This document shows, piece after piece, positions 11,901-21,099 of a DNA stretch of 64,000 nt. This stretch comes from Pycnopodia helianthoides (taxonomy: Eukaryota > Echinodermata > Asteroidea > Forcipulatida > Asteriidae): positions 8,093,394-8,157,393 of the forward strand of contig CM063262.1 in NCBI GenBank assembly GCA_032158295.1, in the 5' to 3' direction. The position numbers were made by a program, and so were the translations under genes. Position 1 is the first letter of the stretch. Each line of letters opens with the position of its first letter. The notes beneath the pieces are model-generated. The model saw only the letters and a list, made by a program, of their open reading frames with translations, had not been told where the DNA came from and did not search any database.

Positions 11901-14900
11901 CATAAAGAGAAACCTATGAATTCCCATAAAGAGAAACCTATGAATTCCCATAAAGAGAAACCTATGAATTCCTATAAAGAGAAACCTATGAATTCCCATA
12001 AAAGAAACCTATGAATTCCTATAAAGAGAAACCTATGAATTCCCATAAAGAGAAACCTATGAATTCCTATAAAGAGAAACCTATGAATTCCACAAAGAGA
12101 AACCTTAATGAAATTTTCCTATAAAGAGAAGCCTATGAATTCCTATAAAGAGAAACCTATGAATTCCCATAAAGAGAAACCTATGAATTCCTATAAAGAG
12201 AAACCTATGAATTCCTATAAAGAGAAACCTATGAATTCTTATAAAGAGACCAGCATCTAAAACACTGAGACCAATTAAGGGGGCATTAAAATAATAACGA
12301 GAAGTCCCCTCAATCCACTAAGCGAAAGAAAAAGTACCGGCCAATTTCCTACCCCCCCCCCCCACCTGCCTTGAACATTTGTATGCTTTATCTACATGCA
12401 CTTGTTAATTTGTCACATTTTGAGTTACAAAACACTCATTAGTTACCTGCTAACTCTGCAGCCTTCCTGGTATAATTTCGTTGCATTTCATCAAATTCTG
12501 CTGGGACCGATAAGACAACTTTATTCACTTTAAAGCCCAAACTACGCTCTGCAGTAGTCTTAAGTTCTGACACAATACAAGAGCCGATATATTCAGGAGT
12601 CACTTCATCTGAATTCACTTCAAACCTGGTCATTCCATTCTTTAACTTCACCTGCAAGACATAACATATAGATTTCTTCAATTAGTTATATAGCAAGAGA
12701 TTGGTAATTATTGGAAAAACAGCACTTCTTATTAAGAATATTTTTTGTCTAAAATGCTCTTACATTTTCTTAAGAAGAAAATTTCCTTATACAGCAGCAA
12801 CATCATTATGTTTGAGGATAAACATATAGGACTTAAAGGAATCAACTTTTCAATAAACCAATTGTTGGCCTTCCTCTGGATTTCTGGCATTGAAAACCTT
12901 AACACAATGTCAGAAATACAGATTGGTGGATAGTCAGTGAAAAGATCAAACTAATGAGACATATATGTAACTTGATACAGCTAGACAGAAACTTGTCTTA
13001 ACTTAGTTGGTGCTGGGCTTTCAGGTAACATCTACAGTACATGTACCAAATCTTGACAGAATTTTGAACCCATTGTTAACCTCTATAATGTGCTACTCTT
13101 TATACTATCATTAAGATAAAATACATGTCTCACATGTAAACAGAATCACTGGCCAAATTCTTCCTACAGCAATCCCGTTTTAACTTGTGCATTAGAGATT
13201 TCAAAATCAATGTGTGAGTTTAATGAAAAAGGGATAAAAACAAGTGCCTTGAAGAGTGAAAACAAGCTCCTTGTACTTCAAACTTTTAAGTTTTTTTTAA
13301 TTGACCAATTATAACAAAAGGGCTAAGAACTGGCAGAAAACACCCTATTAATAACTATTCAATATAATGTAGATGAAATGCCACCAGACAGTTTACATAT
13401 GTAACTGTACAAATCCCAAACCAATCGAAGCTCAGCAACACCCAACATTCCAAATTGTTCATGGTTTAAACTCACAATGGTCAGAGATTACACAAACTTC
13501 AAGGAACAAAAACAAACATGATATCATTTATTTCAGTGATTTTTCACAGTCAGGGCTCTAAAAATATCCACTAAACTGCTGAATTGAATTCAATAATATC
13601 ATCATTTGGTTAATATTAACTTCAAAACTAAACAAATCTAGTCGTCTACCATTTTTCACACATCAGTTTAGGGTAAAAAACCAAATCCCTGATGCATATC
13701 AATTCAATTTGTTGCAGTATTCGCTGCTAATTCTAGGATATAAATTGACCTCTCATCACCGGGCAAACTCAGATCCCACCCAGGACTCTGAAAGCACTTA
13801 ATATACAGCACTTGCTGAGTATACAGCTTAATCTACTAGGCAGAATGGAATGAGTACCTTAAATGGATATCTGGCAGCCTGTTTCCTCAAACTCTCCTCA
13901 TCAAACCTCTTGCCAATGAAGCGTTTAGAATCATATATTGTATCCTGTGTATATTGTTCAGCTTGACATAACGCATCATGCCCAATGAGTTTAGAACCAT
14001 CTGGAGTGAAAGCCACCATAGATGGGATAGTTTGATGTAAACCATCAGCAAACACCTGAAATTACAAGCCTTGTGTTAATCCAAAATGAATTAGTACAAC
14101 ATTTTTCCGCCAGCACTCCTTCTGGCGATCGCTAATAAAGGCTTTGGCTTCAGTATTTCATTTCCAGCCAATGCGTTCTTTATGCCTTTTATCAGCATTT
14201 TTCATCAGATCTTGGCCCCCATTGCGAACGATGATATCTTTTCTTATTGTCATTTGTATTTCAAGTATAAACTGGTGCAGCGATCGCACTGTTTCACACA
14301 CTACACAATGGCGTATGCTTGCTTCTTGCAGGCTGAGGTAAAAGTTATCACAGTGTCTGTTTGCTGCCGCATCCCACACACGTTAAGCGTTAGAAAAACT
14401 GCGGAGCCAGTCTCTACAAAAGCCATGTGTGTGGGTGACATTGTGAGACATGTACTGTAGAATTTATGCTGTACAAGGCGCAATGTGTCTCCGTGTGACA
14501 TGGTAGACACATCTCAGTGCACGGAGATCACTCTGGCATTAGTCAAGTCCTGCAGCACGACATGTTAAGGTACCTAAATAAGCACAAAAACATGTGTGAA
14601 TTCCCCGCTATCATTATTATTACAAACTAGTTGTTTGTACTGCATTTACACTGGAGCTTCAAAAGTATGATTGGCTTTTTCAAAAGCAAATTCATACGTA
14701 CAGTGTAATCTTGTTTGATTTCCGTTTGAAATACAGAAAATCAGTACTTTTTGGCAGCTCTGTGATCATAGTCTGCTTGTGGCTGGACATGAAAACATTG
14801 AACTCTCACCCAGTTACTGCGCTGGCACATGCATTGACTGTCACATCACAAATAAAAGCTTTCATTTCATTTATTAATTTCACAGGTAAAAATGCGAAGT

Positions 14901-15589
14901 ACAAAAATAAGAACGATAAAGAAAACATAATTATACACATTAGGAAAGAAAACATAAAAAGTAGCACCCCTGATGGATTAAAAAAAAAGTAAACTAAATT
15001 ACTATCAAGTTAATCTCCTGATGCCACAATTTAGGAAACAGACAATATAAAGGACATTATGGACATTAAAAAAGCAAGGCTTAGGCCTACAGTATGAAAA
15101 AATGAGAGCAATTAAAACTATAAAAGGGCATCATCACGCGCATGTGTGCAGTAACTGGGTGAGGGTTCAGAATTTAATGTCTGGCCACAGACTTGCTGTA
15201 ATCACAATGACCGGCCGTTTAACTAGTTGATTTAGTGAGAATTAAAGACTGAATAAACCAGATAGCATTCCATTAAAAATCATTAAGCAATTTCTTGAAT
15301 GTTAATTATTCACTGTCATTTCTGTTGGGGCTTCTGTCATCAGAGCATTTACATGGTTAATTTCTAGCAAATTAAAATAAAAAAATAAATAAATAAATTA
15401 GCCCTCAGAAAAATCAGCATGACTATACAGAATAACATTGCCTAACCTCAACTTCTCCAGTTACAGCATGGTAGACTCCAATACATGAATAGGTGGTACC
15501 TAGGTCTATACCAACAATTCTTGGTTTTGGAGGTGGTAGAAAGTGCTGTCCCAAGTAGCCTGCTAACAACAGAGTAAGAACTGACACAC
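8416..15589 (-). CDS. HSPA13: HSPA13 (STCH), Hsp70-family microsomal ATPase; exons 2-6 resolved
   Basis: HSPA13 is an ER/microsome-associated Hsp70 relative consisting essentially of the ATPase domain, without the substrate-binding domain. Five exons join in phase: 15589-15447, 14055-13858, 12651-12447, 9490-9320 and 8960-8416, giving 419 codons plus stop. They show an N-terminal hydrophobic segment ([18 protein letters not shown]), phosphate-1 motif [26 protein letters not shown], phosphate-2 motif [14 protein letters not shown] with [13 protein letters not shown] before it, and the adenosine motif [15 protein letters not shown]. The protein ends soon after (VSAIEI...), as in known HSPA13. 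Compared with vertebrate HSPA13 (about 471 residues) it lacks the roughly 50-residue insertion between LTS and the [13 protein letters not shown] segment. The first coding exon, a few residues ending in one base of a Gly codon, is not located and must lie above 15,610. Confidence 0.93.
9063..9106. repeat. (CAAA)n microsatellite in HSPA13 intron
   Basis: About eight CAAA units, slightly interrupted, lie in the intron between the last two HSPA13 exons, close to the 359-bp intron's middle. Confidence 0.8.
9320..9490 (-). CDS. HSPA13: HSPA13 exon ([13 protein letters not shown], phosphate-2 motif)
   Basis: The acceptor is AACTAAAG|GT at 9491/9490 and the donor GCTG|GTACGT at 9320/9319; the exon is 171 bp and phase 1 at both ends. 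It encodes [19 protein letters not shown] and [14 protein letters not shown], the strongest Hsp70-family signature in the gene. Confidence 0.93.
9947..12249. repeat. 24-bp minisatellite array (about 95 copies) in an HSPA13 intron
   Basis: The unit is CCTATGAATTCC followed by YATAAAGAGAAA (24 bp, an EcoRI site in every unit). It repeats with very high identity over about 2.3 kb. The main variation is C or T at the Y position, seen in both states throughout. Because 24 is a multiple of three, both strands stay open in one frame: plus reads MNS(H/Y)KEKP repeats, minus reads (M/I)GIHRFLF repeats. The array lies wholly inside the 2956-bp intron between the HSPA13 exons ending at 12447 and starting at 9490, so these frames are presumed non-coding. 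A few single-base indels near 9970-10075, 10710, 11473-11735 and 12000-12115 break the frame. Confidence 0.95.
12344..12363. repeat. poly-C tract beside the minisatellite
   Basis: An interrupted run of about 12 C residues lies between the minisatellite and the upstream HSPA13 exon. Similar C-runs occur at about 1260, 4876, 33,079, 33,179, 34,660 and 47,926. Confidence 0.6.
12447..12651 (-). CDS. HSPA13: HSPA13 exon (VKLKNGM to KAAELAG)
   Basis: The acceptor is TGTCTTGCAG|GTG at 12652/12651 and the donor GCAG|GTAACT at 12447/12446; the exon is 205 bp, in phase 0 and out phase 1. It encodes the TPEYIGS and [10 protein letters not shown] segments. The Gly codon at its end is split with the next exon. 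Confidence 0.92.
12661..13850. other. HSPA13 intron with a diverged repeat
   Basis: No coding content is supported. Segment 13,684-13,775 is similar in the same orientation to 6205-6310 (shared CCCTGATGCA, AATTTGTTGC, then a GGGCAA/AGGCAA end). This indicates two copies of a dispersed repeat. Confidence 0.45.
13858..14055 (-). CDS. HSPA13: HSPA13 exon (TIPSMVAFT to RYPFK)
   Basis: The acceptor is TAATTTCAG|GTG at 14056/14055 and the donor AAG|GTACTC at 13858/13857; the exon is 198 bp and phase 0 at both ends. It encodes [20 protein letters not shown]..., [11 protein letters not shown] and ARYPFK, the conserved early Hsp70 ATPase segment including the KRFIG motif. Confidence 0.92.
14060..15440. 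other. HSPA13 first resolved intron
   Basis: The minus strand of 14,130-14,510 is unusually open over several overlapping frames (including [20 protein letters not shown]) and may be an old transposon body. I cannot assign it. The rest is AT-rich with simple A/AAT tracts near 15,375-15,400. Confidence 0.35.
15447..15589 (-). CDS. HSPA13: HSPA13 exon encoding the signal-anchor and first ATPase motif
   Basis: The acceptor is ATTACAATACAG|GT at 15590/15589 and the donor is GAG|GTTAGG at 15447/15446. The exon starts by completing a split Gly codon (N|GT), so an upstream coding exon ending in phase 1 is required. It encodes the hydrophobic leader, the PPPKPRI linker and [14 protein letters not shown]. 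Only a TTG, not an ATG, is available in frame upstream, so translation does not start in this exon. Confidence 0.9.
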
Positions 15590-16091
15590 CTGTATTGTAA
15601 TGCACCAAAATAAAAGTCTAGAGTCAGAGAGCTTCAAATGGACACAACATCTGGACCCAATTCCATGGTACTGCTCACTGTTCACTGTTCGTGAAAAATT
15701 GATGCTTACTGTGCACAATAGCAGAAACAGAGAAGTTACAAAATGGCTAGTCATTGCTCCCCCTTCCTCTACTCCTACTGTTTCTAGGCTTCAACATCAT
15801 CCTTTTCAGACATGTCAGATCCACTAATATCCCACCACCATGACCACTCAAGCCATCTGTCAAGGCCACTCGAAGAAATCCTGCCCTCACAAGTCACATT
15901 GAAAAAAGATAATAATTTCTACTTTTCATAACCTTATGGATATATAGGATGGAAAAAGAATAGAAAAACACTCCAAATGGGGACTTCGGCATTCAGACTG
16001 ATCATGTTGTAGAACGTCCGGATGTTGTAGTCTTAGATAAGACGTAAAAGATGTGTCATCTCATTGACATAGCTGTGCCGGTTGATTTAAG

Positions 16092-16126
<35 letters not shown>

Positions 16127-16200
16127 ATTTATATAGCGCCAAATCTATTTTTGTAAAATGCTCTAAGGCGCTTCACAAAAGGCATAAAAAGGTACATAAA
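16092..16200 (+). repeat. (AAT)n microsatellite joined to an ATTTATATAGCGCC repeat
   Basis: About ten AAT units (16,094-16,124) run into ACATTTATATAGCGCC and then GCTCTAAGGCGCTTCACAAA. This composite looks like the end of a dispersed element. A weaker relative is seen at 16,596-16,650 (CATTTATTTATAAAGTGTCT) and around 520-560. Confidence 0.5.
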
Positions 16201-17346
16201 AACCACAAAGATGATTAACATTAAGCACAAAAAGGTAGAAAGGAATAATTTAATTACAATTGAAAATCGAAGGTGATGGAAAAGATCCAGAAGTACCAAA
16301 ACCTGGCAAGGGGGCTCCATAAGATTTGGCAGGTGAAAGTGAAAGTAGTCTCTGTGGTGATTGACTTTGCAAAACTTTGAAAGCACTGGAGAAACATCTA
16401 GATTAAATACATGTAGGTACAACTGTCAGGGTAAATCTGTTACAGAAGGCGACGCTTTTGGGAACAGCGAGGATCCTGGGAAAGACCCTTGCGATCTAAG
16501 GCTACGGGAGGTATGCAGCCTGACTCAAGGAGTTACACGTACCAGCACAAAGGAAAAGGTGATCTTTCTTTTGTATGCTGATAAAATTTTAAAAATACGC
16601 ATTTATTTATAAAGTGTCTTACACAGAGCCTCAAAATGCTTAATATTGAAGCTAAAATAGTTTGAACAGCTTTCAGGAAGATGAAAACATTTAACTACAT
16701 GTACTGTATTATGAAGTGACACCTTAACTAGCATTAAGAAAAGCAAAGAAAAATTGTAATGTATGATGTCTTACTAAATACTACTATTGTCAACTTACTA
16801 CATGTACATGTACAAGTACATGTACATTGTAGGCACAACATGATTTGACAGGAGTTTGAGTGGTGTGAGTATAAGCTGAGAGAAGAGTAGGCTGATGCTG
16901 TTTAAATTCGCTGTGATAGAACCAAAGCGTTTAATTACTTTGAAATCTGAGTGCATACACTTCTCTTTTACTTTACACTTTATACTTGGGCTTCTTATCT
17001 TTTGGTAAAAAAAGCAATAATCCTTGGGGGAGATGTTAGTAACCTTCTTGTGGTCTTCCCTGTTGTCTCAAGTCAAAAATGCACCTCTCCGCGCGTCTTT
17101 TTCAGCCGAAAGCCAAAAACTGCTTATCTACATGTATGAATGATGCATTGACCCCTGGACTGAGAAACACATCTTACTTTAAATAGTAAAATAATCTTAC
17201 TGTCCATCCAGGGTATCCTAAATTGTGTAGTTTTTGTAAAACGAAGCCTACACGTTGTGTAGATTTTCGTAAATTAGGAACTGTGCTCCGCAGACTCTGT
17301 GCGCGCAGACCAGTGGTGAAAATGTTTCATATACGGTTTTAGCGCG

Positions 17347-17430
17347 CACGCCAGCGATGGTAATTAGTGCAATTTCCGGGAATAACTACACGCCAGCAAT
17401 GGTAATTAGTGCAATTTCCGGGAATAACTA
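17347..17430. repeat. 42-bp direct tandem duplication
   Basis: Two adjacent 42-bp copies (17,347-17,388 and 17,389-17,430) begin CACGCCAGC and end GGGAATAACTA. They differ at one position (GCGATGG versus GCAATGG). Confidence 0.9.
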
Positions 17431-17499
17431 TTTTTCCCGAGCATGGTTATCGGCATACATCATACATTTCAAATTGTGATGAGCAATAATGTCCTGCAG

Positions 17500-17858
17500 T
17501 GGTGCTGAATACAAAGTGAATGCCAAAGGACCTATACCAGATGACTTCTGTTTTTAAGGTAAGAAGTGAGTAGTTTCAGTGCATCTCCCCTTATCCCATA
17601 TCTTGCTTCCAAGCGTGATAATAAAATTGGCTGGCTGATTGTGTCAAATGCACCTGAACAGTCAAGAAGCAGCAAAATGGCTTCATTACCGATATCAAGA
17701 GCCAACAAAATGTCATTAACGACTCTAACGATGGAAGTTTCACAGCTATGATTTGGTCTGTACGCAGATTGAGCACTGGCAAACAAGTTGTTAGTCGTTA
17801 GATATTCCTGAAGTCTTTGGTCAAGGCGTTTGTAACTGGTTTTGTATGCTATCACCAA
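17500..17858 (-). mobile_element. LINE (CR1/Jockey-like) reverse-transcriptase fragment
   Basis: A continuous 108-codon minus-strand frame contains LTTNNLFASAQSAYRPNHS, CETSIVRVVNDILLALD, LLLLDCSGAFDTISQ, and then RLEARYGI and LTSYLKNRS. These are the successive RT blocks of CR1/Jockey-clade LINEs, including the first catalytic Asp in LLDCSGAFD. The copy is truncated at 17,860 (5') and decays after LKNRSHLV. Unlike the other LINE copies in the window it is still open, so it is probably younger. Confidence 0.85.
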
Positions 17859-17869
17859 TAATGGGCGTT

Positions 17870-20700
17870 TACTCTTGTGCTATGGCATTTGACCGCTTGT
17901 GTGTTGCATGGATTGTGGCTTTTTGTGCATTGTGTACACCGTGATCGTAATGTGGTCTGCCTTTCGCGGCACCTTCGAATGAATTTTTTACGGCCATCCC
18001 AACTGTAAATATGTAAACATGTGTCCGGACGATCGGTTGGGTAACGTGTAACCGGAACAGGCTTAGCATAGGCTAAAGTTATTTATACAGTATAATTTCA
18101 CTTTTTAAATTGATGTTTAATTTGTTTTTCTTAAAGAAGTTTGTCAAAGTACATAATTTTCCCTGAATTGATTTTTTAACCAAAATTGTTAGTTACCCAT
18201 TTTAAGCAAGTACTTACTACTTATTTCATACTGCATAATTTTACAATTTTATAATTAATCTATTTAAATTTTCTAGACGTTTGGCAAATAACATGATTTC
18301 CCCAAAATGTTTTTTAAAATTATTATCAATTATTATTTTGGAACAAAAGTAACGCTTCAGACAGAAGTTAAGATCAAGCAGTATGCTACTTAGTACTAGT
18401 ATTACTAACTTAGTTTTAACATCTGGTGGTAGTAAATCCTCTTCACATACGATCAAGTGGTGTCGTGTGAGAAGATAGAGCTACAAAGATTGCGCGGTGT
18501 ACAATCAAAGTTTGCGCCCGAGCTACCCAGCGTAAAATTGTTTAAGGAACAAAGTTTGCGCCGTAAAAAAAATGGCACACCGCGCAAATTTAAAAAATGT
18601 CAAAAATATCAAAGATTGCGGCGCCCAACATGTATGAGCACGCGCAAACATTTTCGAAATAGAAAATTGAAATGGCTAATGAACAAGGCTTATCTCGCTG
18701 TGTGTGCCTGTGAGGAGATAAATTTGGTTTGGTCAGAATTTTATAAAATATTGATACTATAGCTTACCCAAAAAAGGAAACATGCCACTCATTCTTTGTT
18801 ACCACTTCCGTCTTTTTCGGCTAGAACTTACGACGAGTTAACGCCACAAAACAACACATTGACTGGGAGTGGGATGAGGGGGGTCTTCTCGGCTTCTGAA
18901 GAACGCCCTCTATCGGTAGAATGGTCGCGATGTGTGTTTTGAGCTCGAGTCGATTGTGCACAGTTGCTAGTTACCACATACTATTATTAAAGTTTACACA
19001 GTAAGTTTACCTTGTGGTTTATTACTTGACAATGCAATTATAGAGCAAGGAACCTTGCCCATCGTTAAGACTTAAAATAACACTAGGACGTACCTCCCGC
19101 GACTCTTGTGATACTCGATGAAACCAATGAAGACAATGGTGGCAAGGATCAAATTCAGATGCTAACTTTAGTCAATTGGCCATTTAAATCACGCATGCTG
19201 GTCTGTGTTTCGTTTCTTGAAATGCGTTTAGTTGCTTGATTCCTCATATAGTATGGCAACCCAACAAGGCAGCGACAAATCGAACAGAAATGTATTGGGC
19301 CATAAAAAAAAATTACTTGCATAATATAGAGCACTAAAATAATAATTATCTTAATTTTTTATTTGCAAAACCCTACCATTTATCGTTCAACCAACTTTTT
19401 GTGTGATTGCAAAAGTTTACAAAACTTTCTCTGTCACGTAACCTAACCGCCATCTTGACAAATTTAGTGGCGTAACTTTGTTGGTTGACTAGACTGAGAA
19501 ACCGAATTCTGGGGCTACAGGTTGATCCATTTGCTTGTTCGTGGAGCACCATGCAGGACGTGTTCGAGTGACATCTAGATCGACTTAAGTCTAGTCGACT
19601 CTATGGTCACCCAACCGAACTTGCTCATGTTGTCTACGCAGTGGTCGTGCACTTCTTGTGCGGGATATCCTCTAAAGGAGTTTGCACAGTACCCGGTACT
19701 CAACAGATGCAGATGCAGCAACTATTATTATTATATTTTTTGCAGAGTGTTGCTTAGCCCTTCCCTCTCCTTCCCCACCCCCTTCTTCTTTAGTTGTTTT
19801 TCATTTTTTGACAAATTTGACCGTAGGGCAATTAAGTGCCCCTGCTGCACCCCTCCCCATCCATCCCTCAGAGAGCTATAATTACAACTCTATAGAGTAG
19901 CTTGTAGGCTGATGGATGTAATGAATATTCATAGCTGGCCTGCGGCAACATGCACATTTTATGCGTCATAAGTCTGAGAATGAAAAGGCTGGCACAGCCT
20001 ATTATTAATTTTTGTTTTTAATTTATTGTCACAAAATCCTCGACAGATTTTTATTATTCAAGGTATCAAATGATAGCTTATATTAAGAACTTTTCTTATT
20101 TCTTATAAATACCAAAAACATTTACATTAATTTTTACTGTAAAATCGACCTTAACTTGAGCACTGCGTCTTTACCTTTCGGCCTTTTCCACAGTTTGTAA
20201 GAGACAGAATTGATTTGAAAGCAAAACTTGACAATAGAAACCCATACAGTTAGCTAAACTACCTCACTTGGTCTGCAATGCATGGCCAAATAATTCAAAT
20301 AATAAAAAAAACCTAAATAACCATTGATGTAATCCATACAGTCAGTACATCAATGTGTGTCAACTATTTTTTTATTAAAAATGGTCAAACGAATAATAAA
20401 TTGATACAAATTAGTATTGACACATGTGTCTATAATAACTAGTAATAACATAACAGTTGTATACCACAAAACATGCAACAAATAGAACTTTAAGATATTT
20501 GTTCTTCTAATTAAAATACATAATAATAATAATAATAATAATAATATCAATAATACAGCATTTACTGAATGTAACAACTCAATCATTACTAAAATTACAA
20601 CAATGAGAATTGTTCACTAATGTTAGTTTACCAGTTTCCAAAACCATTACAACTACACACAAATAATCATCATCGAATTGTAGAGGGAGAAAGTCAAAGT
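17870..20700. other. intergenic DNA, possible promoter region
   Basis: No gene is supported. A CCGCCATCTTG word (a YY1-site-like element often found near transcription starts) is at about 19,449. The sequence from 18,880 to 19,650 is less AT-rich than its surroundings and could hold the unlocated 5' end of HSPA13. A 19-bp word CCTTGTGGTTTATTACTTG at about 19,010 recurs at about 52,973. An (AAT)n tract lies at 20,520-20,546. Confidence 0.3.
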
Positions 20701-20738
20701 ATACGATAAAAACCAGTATTCTGTTGTTTATAAAGCAT

Positions 20739-21090
20739 CAGGCCCGTAACCAGGGTGGGGGGGGCCAAAAAAGTCTGCCCCCCCCGCAATTTTATTTATT
20801 GTCAGATATAATAACCAATATCATAGCGCAAAAATGGTGCACCAAATGGCTTGAATTAGGCCTTCAATCCAAACAATTTCCAAAGGGGGCACATCACCCC
20901 TCAGACTCCCCCTGCGTCGCTGCGCGACAGGCGGTGCTAACGCGATGATGTACTTTTCCCCCCATATATACCCCCCCCAAAAAAAATAATAATAATAATA
21001 ATAAAAAATAAATAAAATAAAATAAAATAATAATAATAATATTATTCGCCCCCCCCCCAAAAAAAAAAACAATTCCTGGTTACGGGCCTG
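20739..21090. mobile_element. hAT-type MITE with 8-bp target-site duplication
   Basis: Perfect 16-bp terminal inverted repeats CAGGCCCGTAACCAGG (20,739-20,754) and its complement (21,075-21,090) bound 352 bp. The flanks are an exact 8-bp direct repeat TAAAGCAT (20,731-20,738 and 21,091-21,098). An 8-bp duplication and a CAGG...CCTG terminus are the hallmarks of hAT transposons. The interior is G/C-homopolymer rich with an (AAT)n tract, and holds no transposase, so it is non-autonomous. Confidence 0.93.
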
Positions 21091-21099
21091 TAAAGCATG

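Noticed and set aside
10049..12014. Long repeat-encoded ORFs (MNSHKEKP and GIHRFLF types) as protein-coding genes
   Set aside because: They lie inside an HSPA13 intron, exist on both strands because the 24-bp unit is divisible by three, and have no start context or flanking exons.
9947..12249. CRISPR array
   Set aside because: The units are head-to-tail without spacers, in a eukaryotic intron, so this is a minisatellite.
14158..14460. Overlapping frames on both strands in an HSPA13 intron as a nested gene
   Set aside because: Unusual openness, but no motif, no start context and no family resemblance that I can defend.
15700..15735. ATG with MTSHFVTSLFLLLC before a donor ACA|GTAAGC as the HSPA13 signal-peptide exon
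   Set aside because: The position and hydrophobicity are tempting, but it ends in phase 0 and would shift the downstream frame. It is also very close to the acceptor.
18457..18762. 101-codon plus-strand Lys/Arg-rich ORF
   Set aside because: Composition reflects repeated AAAGTTTGCGCC-like words, with no domain and no flanking splice signals.
19091..19165. Possible minus-strand exon encoding ILATIVFIGFIEYHKSRG before a donor GGAG|GTACGT, considered as HSPA13 exon 1
   Set aside because: It has no ATG in frame, and its donor phase (2) does not match the phase-1 entry needed by the exon starting at 15,589.
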